From Gp1-AA145 sp963757135 (GTDB lineage Bacteria; Acidobacteriota; Terriglobia; Terriglobales; Acidobacteriaceae): DNA of 64,000 nt. The DNA lies in NCBI GenBank assembly GCA_963757135.1, contig CAVWQE010000006.1, positions 186,001 to 250,000 on the forward strand, in the 5' to 3' direction. The notes under the pieces are model-generated. The model saw only the letters and a list, made by a program, of their open reading frames with translations. It ran no database searches and was not told the origin of the DNA. Below, one piece after another: positions 55,185-64,000 of the stretch. The translations under genes and the position numbers were made by a program. How positions within the stretch are numbered: the first letter of the stretch is position 1; each line of letters begins with the position of its first letter.

Positions 55185-56397
55185 TTACGGTACGAAGACG
55201 ATTGCGTTTGGTGCATTTCCGCCATCTGCAAAAGGTGAGCCAGGAATTGGACTGAGCGCGCCGGTTATGCCATTGATGGTGAAGACGGAAATGTCATTGG
55301 ACGCATTGCACACATATACAAATTGATCTGTACTGGAGACCGCGATGCCGAGAGGCCCATTGATGCTGCCCTTTCCTCCGCTCGGAATCGGCGAACCCGA
55401 AATTGCGGCTAGTGTTCCGGCGGTGCCGTCGAATGTAAATTCGGAAATGGTCGCGTCGGCCGTATTGGTCACATACAGGTATTTTCCGAATTCGTCGAAA
55501 GTGATCGCTGAAGGATCATCTCCAACCTGCATCGGTGAGCCGGCATTCAGCGTAAGGGCTCCATTCGCGCTGTTAACGCTGAAGACGTCAACTCCACCTG
55601 CTGTTCCAAACACGTCTGTGCCAGTAACCAGCAGAAATTTCCCGCTGAGGTCGAACGTGCCCTGGTTCGCAAAGCCGTCCAACGGTTTCGGAAATCCAGA
55701 GAGTGCCGTTAATGTGCCACTGGTTGGATCACGCACGAATCCGTAGATATTCGAAGCGAGGTTGCTTTGCATCATGACGTACAAGTACTTCCCTGCTGGA
55801 TCAAGTACCACGGCGCTGGATCCGTTGGCCGCCGCAGGAACCGCCATTGGCATGCTGGAAAGCGGAGTTAATACCCCGCTGCTACTAAATGGAATAGATC
55901 CACAGATGTGTGGAATCACCTGTAACTGCGTATAGAAATGCTCCGCCCGGGTCGATGGCGATCGAGTCCATTCCCGTCTCAGCCGGGAAGGGCGAGCCTG
56001 CAACCACTGTCAGCTTGCCGGTGGATGTATCGACTGTGAATGCCGAAATGTTGCCGGAGAAATTGTTAGCCACATAGAGAGGCCCGCCCAAAGGTGCCTT
56101 AGTAATCGCGAGAGCGCCCGAACCTGAATCATTGTATGGAGAACCGGCAATCGAGGTGATCTTCCCGGAAGTTGGATCGGAGGCCAGTGCTGATACGGTC
56201 GAAGTGTTCCCGGCCGCATTTGCGGTGTAAACGTAGTTGTTGATGCTCCCGCAAAATAGGCATTGCAGGTTCAGGTGAATTCCGCTGCCGCAGCCCGCCA
56301 ACCAGAAGGTGGTCGCGAATAGCACAAACAGGGCTCCTGCTCCTGTGATCGAAATTCGATGCGGCGACCAACGCCACTGTGACGCTCTCGATTTCAT
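55185..56397 (-). pseudogene. Beta-propeller lipoprotein (YncE/lactonase-like), frameshifted
   Basis: Two overlapping minus-strand frames encode one protein. The first (56397 to 55885) has a signal peptide with lipobox LAGC and begins a seven-bladed propeller (SALASDPTSGKITSIAGSPY, FTVDTSTGKLTVVAGSPFPA, DSIAIDPGGAFLYAVTGDST). The second (from about 55925 to 55185) continues with the same repeat type (FVRDPTSGTLTALSGFPKPL, AITFDEFGKYLYVTNTADAT). The shift lies near 55885-55925, where the first frame stops at WIYSI. A single-base indel explains it: either a real mutation or a sequence error. Lactonase-type propellers act on sugar lactones or simply bind ligands. Confidence 0.75.
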
Positions 56398-56458
56398 GCT
56401 CTTCTCCCCATTTCAAGAAGCCTCATCGACACTCTGCCCCGATCGCTCAGCGCTTGCA

Positions 56459-56878
56459 TCAATTACACGTCAGTGTGGCTTTCGCCTTTTCTCCGCCGCA
56501 AATTCCTGAAGCTAGTGCAGTAATTGTTGCCGACGTCGTCGTCGTTCCCAGGCAAGTGGCCACGCCATTCGCATCGATACTGATGTTGGTCGAATCCGAC
56601 GTTGACCAAGTCACCTGTGTCAGCGTTTGACTCATATCCGAACTTTTTATCTCGCAAACCGCGGTCGCGTTGGGCCCGTAGTAGCCAACGTCATAGGCCG
56701 CGTAGTTGCCGGTTGCCTTGAACGTCACTGTATCCTTAGCCACCCCGTGGGTCGCAATTGCCGCCGACGGACTCACTGTCACCGAGACCAAGGCCTCATT
56801 TGAGGACACCCCACAACCTGACCACGCAAACATCGCAAGCCCAGCGAATACAATCACGACTGATCGCACTTCCCACAT
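56459..56878 (-). CDS. Ig-like (BIG2-type) lipoprotein
   Basis: 139 residues. Signal peptide with lipobox-like SGC (SVVIVFAGLAMFAWSGCG), then one bacterial Ig-like domain: ALVSVTVSPSAAIATHGVAK, DTVTFKATGNYAAYDV, TQVTWSTSDSTNISIDANGV and ATCLGTTTTSATITALAS. Two cysteines close to the C-terminus may form a disulfide. Probably an envelope structural or adhesion module. No operon partner beyond the neighbouring minus-strand genes. Confidence 0.75.
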   Translation of the reverse strand: MWEVRSVVIVFAGLAMFAWSGCGVSSNEALVSVTVSPSAAIATHGVAKDTVTFKATGNYAAYDVGYYGPNATAVCEIKSSDMSQTLTQVTWSTSDSTNISIDANGVATCLGTTTTSATITALASGICGGEKAKATLTCN

Positions 56879-56899
56879 TTTCTCCTCCGGCGAATCCCC

Positions 56900-57478
56900 T
56901 CAATACAGCTTGGCCTCTGCCAGCCGATCGGCGATCTTGCTCGCGAATGGATGGGCGAGTTCTCCCACCGAGCTGGCGTAGGCGTTACCCCAGAATTCAG
57001 CGCGAATCGTGTCCTTATGATCGAACACTTTCTTCCCTTGCTCGTCAGTCAGCCAGTAGTGAATTTCTGCTGACTCTCTGCCTGATCCCATGCCGACCAC
57101 TAGCCGTTTGGCCTTGCTGCCCGGGCGCCACGAGAGAACTTCGCCGTCGAGTGCGTAGGTGTGCATCCTCTGCGTCGCCGGCGGTCCCACCAGGACGTCA
57201 ATTCGCCCGCCGCACTTGGCCTTCAGCTCCGCCACACTCTGAAATTGCAACTGCTTTACGTCATAGGGCCAGCCAGTTTTCTCGTTTACTGAGAACTCGC
57301 GCACGACAACGGCGGGTTGAGAAGAAACTTGCTCTGTCGTGTCCGGCTGCTCCGTCTTCACAATGGGGTCCAAAGCCTGCCCTGACGGCGTCGCTGCCGT
57401 CTGGGCCTCGCTAGTCACCGCAATCATTGTGGTCAGAAGCGAAACAATCAGCACCAGCCTCAAAGTACTTTTCCGCAT
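56900..57478 (-). CDS. DUF4410 secreted protein
   Basis: 192 residues from the ATG at 57478, preceded by GGAGGAG. Signal peptide about 1-26. The mature part (VLVGPPATQRMHTYALDGEV, LVVGMGSGRESAEIHYWLTD, GKKVFDHKDTIRAEFWGNAY) contains the GMGSGRxxxE pattern of DUF4410, whose members are envelope proteins of unknown function. The last part (AKIADRLAEAKLY) is helical. Downstream of the exonuclease-fold gene on the same strand. Confidence 0.75.
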   Translation of the reverse strand: MRKSTLRLVLIVSLLTTMIAVTSEAQTAATPSGQALDPIVKTEQPDTTEQVSSQPAVVVREFSVNEKTGWPYDVKQLQFQSVAELKAKCGGRIDVLVGPPATQRMHTYALDGEVLSWRPGSKAKRLVVGMGSGRESAEIHYWLTDEQGKKVFDHKDTIRAEFWGNAYASSVGELAHPFASKIADRLAEAKLY

Positions 57479-57533
57479 ATCTCCTCCTCCTGATTTGCGC
57501 GATGAATTCGTATCGATCCGCCGAGCTTTTGAA

Positions 57534-58631
57534 CTACTGCGTTTCCAACACCAACTGAGCTGCAACACCCGCGTGGTCGGAGGGCCATAACCCGCCGGCA
57601 GTCTTGCTGGCCTGAGTGGCGCCATATAGCGCGATGTTCTGAACTTCGATCGGACCGCGCGTCAGTATCAGATCGATGCGCTGGTTCAGTTGAGAAACAA
57701 GGTTGTTGTCCAGTTCCGCCTGGCAACAAGTGAATCCCTGAACGCCCGGAAAAACATCAGCCCAGCCATCCGCGAACCCTGCCAACGCAAAGTCAACGTA
57801 TGCCGGATCCTGCGGCAGAGGAGCTGCGGGTGCGTTGGAATCCATTGCTAATACCACGGGTAAGGCCGTGCTGGCCGGACCGTTGCGCAGTTCTGCCCCT
57901 TGCTGCTCGCGAATGCTGAAGCCGATCAGCGGTGTGGTATCGACAGACTCGAGATGAGTGGTGATGAAACGAAATTGTTGGTTGTGAAAAGTTGCATCTA
58001 CCGAGGCCCACGCGCGCGGCAATGGGAGAGTGCCGACCGGGGTCGGGAAAAAGAGTGTGCTGATGTATTGAGCGGACTGAGGATTGGACCATCGGAACTT
58101 CGACGGATCCAAGTCCGTGCGCGCCAGTATGGCAATGTAATTCACAACCTTCACGCACAGGGGCGTTCCATCGGACAAGAATCCCGGAGTCGGCGGAAAC
58201 GCATACTGCGGTGCCAGCACCGCGACCTTATAATGACCACCCTGGGCCGTCAGAGCATCACGCAATTCCTGCACCATGTCGAATTCAATCGTGGTCGGAC
58301 CACAACTGAACGTTGAAAGATCTAGCTGCCCGCTTTCCCATTGGTCCAGTTCCTGAACCCCCACCAAAGCTGGGCCTGCAGCGATGATCTGCTTCGCCAA
58401 GGCCTGCATGCGAGCAGGCGGATTCGTGGCCCTTACCTGCGTGATTGTCTGCCCCACGGCTGCCAGGAACTGCGGGAGACTGCCCGCCGCCTGGACTTCC
58501 AGAAAATCACTTCCTTCATTGGCGTTGTAGGTCATGACTCGCAGATCGCCTTGCCCCTTCGACAGCGACTGCGCTGACGCCTGTAATCCGACCAAGCTCA
58601 CGGCCAAGGCAGCTATAAGTTGAGTTTTCAT
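57534..58631 (-). CDS. Exported endonuclease/exonuclease/phosphatase-fold protein
   Basis: 365 residues from the ATG at 58631 (AAAGGAG upstream). Signal peptide about 1-21. EEP-fold motifs: LRVMTYNANEGSDF (Asn), LVGVQELDQWESG (Glu metal ligand), FRFITTHLESVDTT (His), VVLAMDSNAPA (Asp-Asn), QRIDLILTRG (Asp), LWPSDHAGVAAQL (SDH catalytic His). Exported members are phosphodiesterases, sphingomyelinases or nucleases; the ligand set is complete, so it should be active. Extracellular phosphorus scavenging is a plausible role. Confidence 0.88.
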   Translation of the reverse strand: MKTQLIAALAVSLVGLQASAQSLSKGQGDLRVMTYNANEGSDFLEVQAAGSLPQFLAAVGQTITQVRATNPPARMQALAKQIIAAGPALVGVQELDQWESGQLDLSTFSCGPTTIEFDMVQELRDALTAQGGHYKVAVLAPQYAFPPTPGFLSDGTPLCVKVVNYIAILARTDLDPSKFRWSNPQSAQYISTLFFPTPVGTLPLPRAWASVDATFHNQQFRFITTHLESVDTTPLIGFSIREQQGAELRNGPASTALPVVLAMDSNAPAAPLPQDPAYVDFALAGFADGWADVFPGVQGFTCCQAELDNNLVSQLNQRIDLILTRGPIEVQNIALYGATQASKTAGGLWPSDHAGVAAQLVLETQ

Positions 58632-58903
58632 TGCATCTCCTTTTTGTTTTGCTCCGGTGTCCCGTTTCTGATTGGGCACTTTGCACTGAACGCCGCGCGC
58701 GGTCAATACAATGGCCGTCACGGCGGCTGCATTTCTCCCTCGCGGTGTAAGTAGCTGAAAATGATCGAGGTAGGGAAAGGCTCACGCATTTCAAGCGAAG
58801 GCGCTAGACCGGACATTTCTAACCATCAGGTACGCGGGCGGGTGGAGAAAACTGGAAGGGTCAACCAAAGCTTGCGCAACAGCGTGTCCAAAGGCAGATC
58901 GAC

Positions 58904-60730
58904 TCAGCGGCCATCGGGCGAAAACGCGAGCACGACATTCCCATCCATCGCGTTCGTGTAACCCGTATTGACGAAGACCATCCCGCCGACGACGGTCGGG
59001 CCACATCCATTCATTGACCCTCCGTGCGCTTTGAGCCCGTTCGTAGTGTGAAATTCCTGCGCGGTATTGAAGTCCCAGATCACGGTGCCATTGCGCGAGT
59101 CGTACGCGCGAAGATGTCCGTCGAGCGAACCCGCAAAAACCACACCGGGAATCACCGTCGGCGGCGCCATTTGTGCCGCGCTGCATCCAAACGCCCCGAC
59201 GCAAGCTGGTTTGGGCGGTGCCGAGTACCAAGCCTGTTTGCCGGTTCGCAGGTTGAGCGCAAACAATCCGCCTCCGACGAGAGGATTGGAATCATCATAA
59301 TCAGAGAGAGGATAGTAAGCGTGGCTGCGATCCACAGCGCCTCCCCACTCGATGCCGCCGAGGGGTCCGCCCTTCCCAATGCGTTTTTTCCAGAGCATTC
59401 TTCCGGCTGACTCGGGGTCAAGGGCATAAACCATCGCTGATTTCTGCGCGACTAATAGGATTTTCTTGCCGCTTGGCAGCGTCTTTAGTACCGGAGGCGC
59501 GCCGAAGTCGTAATCGTCGCCGCGGTTTTCAGGACAGCTATCTCTATGCTCGGCGACACAGCCGCTGTTCCACAGGTCTTTTGGGGTGAACTGCCGATGC
59601 CAGAGCGTTTTCCCGGTCTCCATATTGAGCGCCAGCACAGCATCTGACATTTCAGTTGGAGGCGAGGAATAGTTGTTACCGGTCGCGACATAAATCACAC
59701 GCCGCTTCGCGTCTATAGTCGGCGGCGACCAGACAGCTGCGCCCGCCGGACCGTAATACTGGATACCTTGCAAACTCTTACGTGTAGGCCCTGGTAATTC
59801 GGAAATCGTGTAAGTCTTCCAAATCTGCTTGCCGGTATTTACGTCCAGGGCGACGAGGCTGCCCCGAAAAGTACAGCACGGATAATGTGGATCGGCCGCA
59901 GCGCCTTCTTCGCCTGAGGAGATGGGAACGTAAAGGCGTGACCTGACCAGCACTGGCGATCCGGTAATTCTTGCTGCGGGATGCGACTCGGGTCGAACTC
60001 TCCAAACCAAAGAACCGTCAGAAACATTTACCGCATAAACGTACCCGTTGGTGTCGCCAAAGAGAGCCAGCCGACCATCATTCCCGATCGCAACGGCTGT
60101 TTTCACCGTGTCGGAGGCGCGGAAGGTCCACCAAATGCATCCGGTTGCCTGATCCAGGGAATAAACGGTCCCGTCTTCGCTGCCCAGGAACAGTTTGCCG
60201 GCGTAGGTTGTCGGCTGCCCAAAGGTTGCTGCCGCGCCAGGATATGCAAACGCCCATTTGAGCTTGAGATTTTTGACTTGTCTCTTGTCCAATCCTGCCG
60301 CCACCGCGCTTTGAAAACGGGTGTTGTTAAGGTCCACGCCCCAACCTGCCCACATTGGCGGATGCGCAGGAGGGTCCAAGTCGCGGGCGCACATGGCTGT
60401 TGCTTTCGCGTATTGGTATTCATTCGGCTTGCCCAGATAAGTCGAGACTGCCTTGCGTTCGCCCTTTGAGAGTGTTTTGCCTTCCCATCGCATTCTGCCG
60501 GTTTCAAGGGCGGAAAAAATGGAGGTTTGCGACATCTCACGCAGCGCTGCCGGCTCGGGAGCGCGCATATCGTTGCCGGTGTTGTGGCAGGTGGAGCATT
60601 TGGCCTTGAATACCGCAGCGCCGTCAATGGCAGGAGGGGTTTGCCGGTGCGAACGCGAGCAACTCGACAATGCCAGCGCCGCGGCAACGCAGGCGATGGT
60701 GGCCAAATAAAACGACGCGAGTTTGCCCAT
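58904..60730 (-). CDS. Cytochrome c-PQQ quinoprotein, PVA-dehydrogenase-like
   Basis: 608 residues from the ATG at 60730 (618 from 60760). Signal/lipobox region LALSSCSRSH, then a cytochrome c domain with CSTCHNTG (about residue 47 onward) and an eight-bladed PQQ propeller opening with AGWGVDLNNTRFQSAVAAGL and repeats such as DQATGCIWWTFRASD, DVNTGKQIWKTY, NMETGKTLWHRQF, NLRTGKQAWYSA. This order, heme first and quinoprotein second, is that of polyvinyl-alcohol dehydrogenases and relatives that oxidise secondary alcohols. Electrons would pass from PQQ to the fused heme. Substrate here unknown. Confidence 0.88.
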   Translation of the reverse strand: MGKLASFYLATIACVAAALALSSCSRSHRQTPPAIDGAAVFKAKCSTCHNTGNDMRAPEPAALREMSQTSIFSALETGRMRWEGKTLSKGERKAVSTYLGKPNEYQYAKATAMCARDLDPPAHPPMWAGWGVDLNNTRFQSAVAAGLDKRQVKNLKLKWAFAYPGAAATFGQPTTYAGKLFLGSEDGTVYSLDQATGCIWWTFRASDTVKTAVAIGNDGRLALFGDTNGYVYAVNVSDGSLVWRVRPESHPAARITGSPVLVRSRLYVPISSGEEGAAADPHYPCCTFRGSLVALDVNTGKQIWKTYTISELPGPTRKSLQGIQYYGPAGAAVWSPPTIDAKRRVIYVATGNNYSSPPTEMSDAVLALNMETGKTLWHRQFTPKDLWNSGCVAEHRDSCPENRGDDYDFGAPPVLKTLPSGKKILLVAQKSAMVYALDPESAGRMLWKKRIGKGGPLGGIEWGGAVDRSHAYYPLSDYDDSNPLVGGGLFALNLRTGKQAWYSAPPKPACVGAFGCSAAQMAPPTVIPGVVFAGSLDGHLRAYDSRNGTVIWDFNTAQEFHTTNGLKAHGGSMNGCGPTVVGGMVFVNTGYTNAMDGNVVLAFSPDGR

Positions 60731-60997
60731 CCGTCCACTCATATGTTCCGAGACAAACATTCGCTGTCTTATTGGTCTTGTCTCTCAAAACGGCACAGCT
60801 TTCCAATAATCGGCGCTTCACATCAAAAGATGCTCAAAATACCCCAATCGATTGGATGAGAAGCGTAAAGAATCGTCACTCTGGTAAAACTACCAGGCCC
60901 AGAATTACCAGGGACAAAGATGCTATCACCGTAGTTTGCGTTGGCGAAACAACTTTGTCTTCAGACGGACTCTATGTTCTCGGGATGCATGAGCCAA

Positions 60998-62734
60998 TTA
61001 GAGTGTCGGGCTGTTATCCCCCAACATGGTTTCACGGACGATCTTGATGGGTGGAAAACCCTGTCGAAGAAATTCGTCGTGGAATTCCTGCAAGTTGAAG
61101 GCACTTCCCTTCTTCTCTTTATAGTCGGCCCGCAGTTTCATAATTTCCAGTTTCCCGAGAGTATAAACAAGGTAGGTTGGATCGCTGGTGCCCCGCTTGG
61201 TCTCGACTTCCGCAACAGATTGCGGTTGATAGCCTTCCTTCTGGAAGAATTGCACTGCTTCATCAAAAGTCATTTTGCCGGTGTGCATGGAAATTCCGAC
61301 GATGTAACGGGCATCCCGCAGAAGAGCGTCCTGGATCTGGCCGAGCCGGAGCTTCAGGTCGCCGTTCCCATATCCTTCGTCGAGCATCATTTGCTCGGTG
61401 TAATGTGCCCAGCCTTCGGCGTTCGAACCACAGCCCAGCAACTTTCGAATTTTTGAAGGCGCGGCCGGAACCCACAGAAATTGGACGTAGTGTCCCGGAT
61501 AGACTTCGTGCACTGCAACCGCAATCATGGTCGAGCGATTGAATTGGCCCATAAAGGATTCGGTTCTCGCCTTCGGCCAGTCAGGTTCCGGCAACGTGAC
61601 GTTGAAAAACGCTTCCTTAGCAACCTTTTCATAAGGTCCGGGTGTATCCATTGAGGCGAATGTCAATGCTCGCGCAAAAGGTGGCGTCTCCTCAACGATG
61701 GGCGGCACCGGCGAGGGTATCGTGACTATGTGCTTGTCTATTATGAATTGACGAATGCCTGTCAGGTCGTCCCTGAATGTCTGCAGTAGTTGGTCCGGCT
61801 GAGGATGGTCAGCCTGTAATTCTGCGCGAATCTGCTCGATGGTTTTCTTGGAATCAATTTGCGCGGAGACCCGCTTGAACGCCTCCTGGTTACGCCGGAG
61901 ATCGTCGTAGCCGATCTGTAGCAACCGATCTATCGGAATATCCACCATTTCGTCGTAGAGAAGCTTCTTGCGATAATTCTCGGCGCCGATTCGGAAATCG
62001 CCGTTAGAAACGGGCAGGAGAGTTTGCTTGAGGAACGTCTCATAATCTTGGAGTGCCGCGATCACCGCGGCGTTGCTGGCGTGAAACTCAGCCAGTAATT
62101 TCGGGTCTTTCACCTCGGTGAACGCTTCCGGTACATCCTTCTGGAAAAAACCGACGATGCCCGGCAACTGCTGAATCGCAACTTCGGTGTAAATTCGCGG
62201 CGGGTTCTTGAGATTAGCCTTGCCTGCTGCAAGAAACGCCGGCATCTTTTTCTCTCGGTCGATCAAGGACTGCAACCGCTTCTCCGGAGGCGCAAACTTG
62301 CGCGACATGATCACAAAAGCGCTTTGCGTAAGGCCGCTGGAATAGTGGTCCGGGTTCTTCTCCCAACTTCGAATGTTTTCCAGCTCCAGAAGCGTTGATT
62401 TGAGATTGTTTGCCAGTAGCTGATAATCCTGGCGTTCTTCCAAAGACAGAGACTTGCTGTCGAAGGCGTTCACCCTCTCCAGATAATCCTTGGCGAATGC
62501 AATCTGATTTTCAATGCCCCGCCGCGAATAGTCTTCGAGATCTGGGTCGTATTGATGGAAACCTGCAGCCGTTCCCTGGGTAGGGTTCAACTTGAAGAAG
62601 TCATCGAAGAAATTGTCGACCAACTGGTTCCAGCCAGAACTCGCCGTCTCACCGGAATCCGCAGCCGGGGTGGTTTGGCCAAACATCATTTGCGAAATTG
62701 AAACTGCCAACGCCGCCATCAGCAATGCCTTCAT
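60998..62734 (-). CDS. DUF885 secreted metallopeptidase-like protein
   Basis: 578 residues, signal peptide about 1-19. DUF885 is an M3-like alpha-helical family. The zinc motif is HEVYPGHYVQF (HExxxGH form, about residue 410), followed by EGWAHYTEQMM with the third ligand glutamate. The remainder is helical (NPTQGTAAGFHQYDPDLEDY near the N-terminus is typical of the family). Members are presumed peptidases; one has been linked to broad dipeptide hydrolysis, but most are untested. Monocistronic, divergent from the AIM24 gene. Confidence 0.88.
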   Translation of the reverse strand: MKALLMAALAVSISQMMFGQTTPAADSGETASSGWNQLVDNFFDDFFKLNPTQGTAAGFHQYDPDLEDYSRRGIENQIAFAKDYLERVNAFDSKSLSLEERQDYQLLANNLKSTLLELENIRSWEKNPDHYSSGLTQSAFVIMSRKFAPPEKRLQSLIDREKKMPAFLAAGKANLKNPPRIYTEVAIQQLPGIVGFFQKDVPEAFTEVKDPKLLAEFHASNAAVIAALQDYETFLKQTLLPVSNGDFRIGAENYRKKLLYDEMVDIPIDRLLQIGYDDLRRNQEAFKRVSAQIDSKKTIEQIRAELQADHPQPDQLLQTFRDDLTGIRQFIIDKHIVTIPSPVPPIVEETPPFARALTFASMDTPGPYEKVAKEAFFNVTLPEPDWPKARTESFMGQFNRSTMIAVAVHEVYPGHYVQFLWVPAAPSKIRKLLGCGSNAEGWAHYTEQMMLDEGYGNGDLKLRLGQIQDALLRDARYIVGISMHTGKMTFDEAVQFFQKEGYQPQSVAEVETKRGTSDPTYLVYTLGKLEIMKLRADYKEKKGSAFNLQEFHDEFLRQGFPPIKIVRETMLGDNSPTL

Positions 62735-62887
62735 GTTTTCTCCGTTGAACTCAATTTGACCCGGTCTGCAATCCTAATATGTTGCGGATGAATCTGTCTT
62801 TCTTGGCCGATTGGCGGTGAGCAAAACATCCTAAAATGTGATAACCCTGCTTAAGACAGGGGCAAGTCGATACCCCAGGAGACCCGT

Positions 62888-63646
62888 ATGCAGAGCCGCG
62901 TTACCGGCACCACCATGCCGGTTTTGGAATTCGCACTGGAGCCGAATGAATCCATCATTTCGGAAGCCGGAGAATTATCGTGGATGAGCAGTTCGATCCA
63001 GATGACCACGCACACTCAGTTCGCAGGAGGCGGAGGAATTTTTGGCGTTCTTAAGCGTGTATCCGGTGGAGGTTCGATCTTTATGACCGAATACCGCAGT
63101 TTCGGCGCAAATGGCGAAGTAGCGTTCGCGACCAAGTTGCCCGGCCACATCGTCCCCGTCGAAGTATCTCCGGAACACGAATACATGATTCATCGGCATG
63201 GATTTCTTTGTGCCACGCCGCAGGTTCAGATTTCGGTTGCATTTCAGCAATCGCTGGGCGCCGGCATCTTCGGCGGCGACGGATTTCTGTTGCAAAAACT
63301 CAGCGGGCAAGGAACCGCGTGGCTCGAACTCTCAGGGGAGCTTGCAGTTCGCGACCTGCAGCCGGGAGAGACATTGCGCGTTCACCCTGGGCACATCGGC
63401 GCGTTTCAGTCCAGCGTTTCATTTCAGATCACGACTGTACCGGGGATTAAGAACATGATTTTCGGCGGGGATGGAATTTTTCTCGCCGCGTTGACTGGGC
63501 CAGGAAGAATATGGCTGCAGACCCTGCCGATCGCCAAATTGGCCCACGCCATCGAAAGGTACATACCTCGTGAGGCTTCCAGACAGACGGTAGAGGGTGG
63601 CGTCGTAGGCGGGATCGTGGGGTCAATACTCAAGGGCATGAAATAG
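62888..63646 (+). CDS. AIM24 / TIGR00266 family protein
   Basis: 252 residues. N-terminal ESIISEAGELSWMSSSIQM, glycine-rich stretch FAGGGGIFGVLKRVSGGGSI, FATKLPGHIVPVEVSP, GLGxF-type repeats and a C-terminal Gly-rich tail (GGVVGGIVGSILKGM). These proteins form a beta-prism; bacterial members are of unknown function and AIM24 in yeast is mitochondrial and organises membranes. No signal peptide; the glycine-rich end could attach to membranes. Stands alone. Confidence 0.9.
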   Translation: MQSRVTGTTMPVLEFALEPNESIISEAGELSWMSSSIQMTTHTQFAGGGGIFGVLKRVSGGGSIFMTEYRSFGANGEVAFATKLPGHIVPVEVSPEHEYMIHRHGFLCATPQVQISVAFQQSLGAGIFGGDGFLLQKLSGQGTAWLELSGELAVRDLQPGETLRVHPGHIGAFQSSVSFQITTVPGIKNMIFGGDGIFLAALTGPGRIWLQTLPIAKLAHAIERYIPREASRQTVEGGVVGGIVGSILKGMK

Positions 63647-63683
63647 ATTTAGCTTCGTAAATTGGCGGTAATAAGCGGACAGA

Positions 63684-64000
63684 TCACGCCAGTTCGACGT
63701 CAATCTTCTTCGCCGCGCGATCCAGCTTCGAAATGCGGAATCTCCGGACTTGCCCCGCCTGAATTCCCTGCGGCTTCGAGGACTCCGCAATAGCGCCACT
63801 CTTCCAACGCGCCGCCAACATGGAACTCAGCGATGACACATCGGTTTTTGCTCCCCCGGATGCATTCGCAGCCTCCTGCTTCGGCGCAGAAATAATGCAC
63901 GCTGCGTGAATTCCGTCTCCGAGTTCGACCCGGGCCGAATCCCCTGAAACCTCAATGACACGGCCACTGACCGTATCGCCTTCATTGTGCTCGGCAAGGT
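63684..64000 (-). CDS. rpsA: Ribosomal protein S1, C-terminal end (partial)
   Basis: The minus strand reads a frame open from the window edge to TGA at 63684-63686. It contains the last S1 RNA-binding domain, starting NEGDTVSGRVIEVSGDSARV, then ELGDGIHAACI, a variable linker (QEAANASGGAKTDVSS) and the end FRISKLDRAAKKIDVELA, as in bacterial 30S protein S1. S1 binds mRNA and helps initiation at structured leaders. The N-terminal part lies beyond the right edge. Confidence 0.85.
   Translation of the reverse strand, partial: LAEHNEGDTVSGRVIEVSGDSARVELGDGIHAACIISAPKQEAANASGGAKTDVSSLSSMLAARWKSGAIAESSKPQGIQAGQVRRFRISKLDRAAKKIDVELA

Overview
The window looks like a chromosomal stretch of an Acidobacteriota bacterium (Terriglobia-like), probably soil-derived. 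The indications are an Oar-type TonB receptor with an N-terminal carboxypeptidase-regulatory-like domain, cytochrome c/DUF1549/DUF1553 plus DUF1501 gene pairs, PQQ beta-propeller enzymes, a remnant of an ASPIC/UnbV protein, DUF4136, DUF4410 and DinB secreted proteins, and an rpsA end at the right edge. Most proteins carry signal peptides, lipoboxes or Tat motifs, so the region mainly encodes envelope and periplasmic functions. The taxon is inferred from gene content only.

Left end (1-1341): the most notable content is two adjacent genes that a standard gene caller would break at an in-frame TGA. The first encodes an AhpD/carboxymuconolactone-decarboxylase-fold protein with TGA at the second position of its CxxC (read CPYU). 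The second encodes a membrane-anchored homologue of iodothyronine deiodinases with TGA inside the deiodinase signature (GSYTUPPF). Each TGA is followed at the right distance by a hairpin with a G-rich apical loop, as in bacterial SECIS elements. I read them as a two-gene selenoprotein operon.

1.4-12.8 kb: small secreted proteins and lipoproteins, two tandem DinB-like genes, an exported RraA-like protein, several gene remnants (SnoaL-like, outer-membrane barrel C-terminus, ASPIC/UnbV, TonB C-terminus) and copies of a dispersed intergenic repeat.

12.8-18.8 kb (minus strand): an exported M28 peptidase preceded by a cupin, a Tat-exported SelA-fold PLP enzyme and a triple-RidA protein. 18.9-29.4 kb: a DUF4380 protein, a PQQ dehydrogenase with a lanthanide-type DYD motif, a large TonB-dependent receptor and two glycosidase-like secreted proteins, probably a glycan or sugar acquisition locus.

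29.6-36.9 kb (plus) and 47.6-55.0 kb (minus): two diverged copies of the same three-gene cassette (cytochrome c-DUF1549-DUF1553; DUF1501; DUF2231-cytochrome c-LRR), the first followed by an exported methyltransferase and the second preceded by an NHL-type propeller. Between them lie small genes and a mobile-element cluster (41.5-47.6 kb): an IS110 element, an endonuclease-less group II intron placed 11 bp past a stop codon, a 144-bp MITE with 8-bp target duplication that splits a PhyH gene, and an IS1111-type element.

55-64 kb: a frameshifted beta-propeller lipoprotein, an Ig-like lipoprotein, a DUF4410 protein, an exported endonuclease/phosphatase-fold protein, a PVA-dehydrogenase-like cytochrome c quinoprotein, a DUF885 peptidase-like protein, an AIM24-family protein and the 3' end of rpsA.
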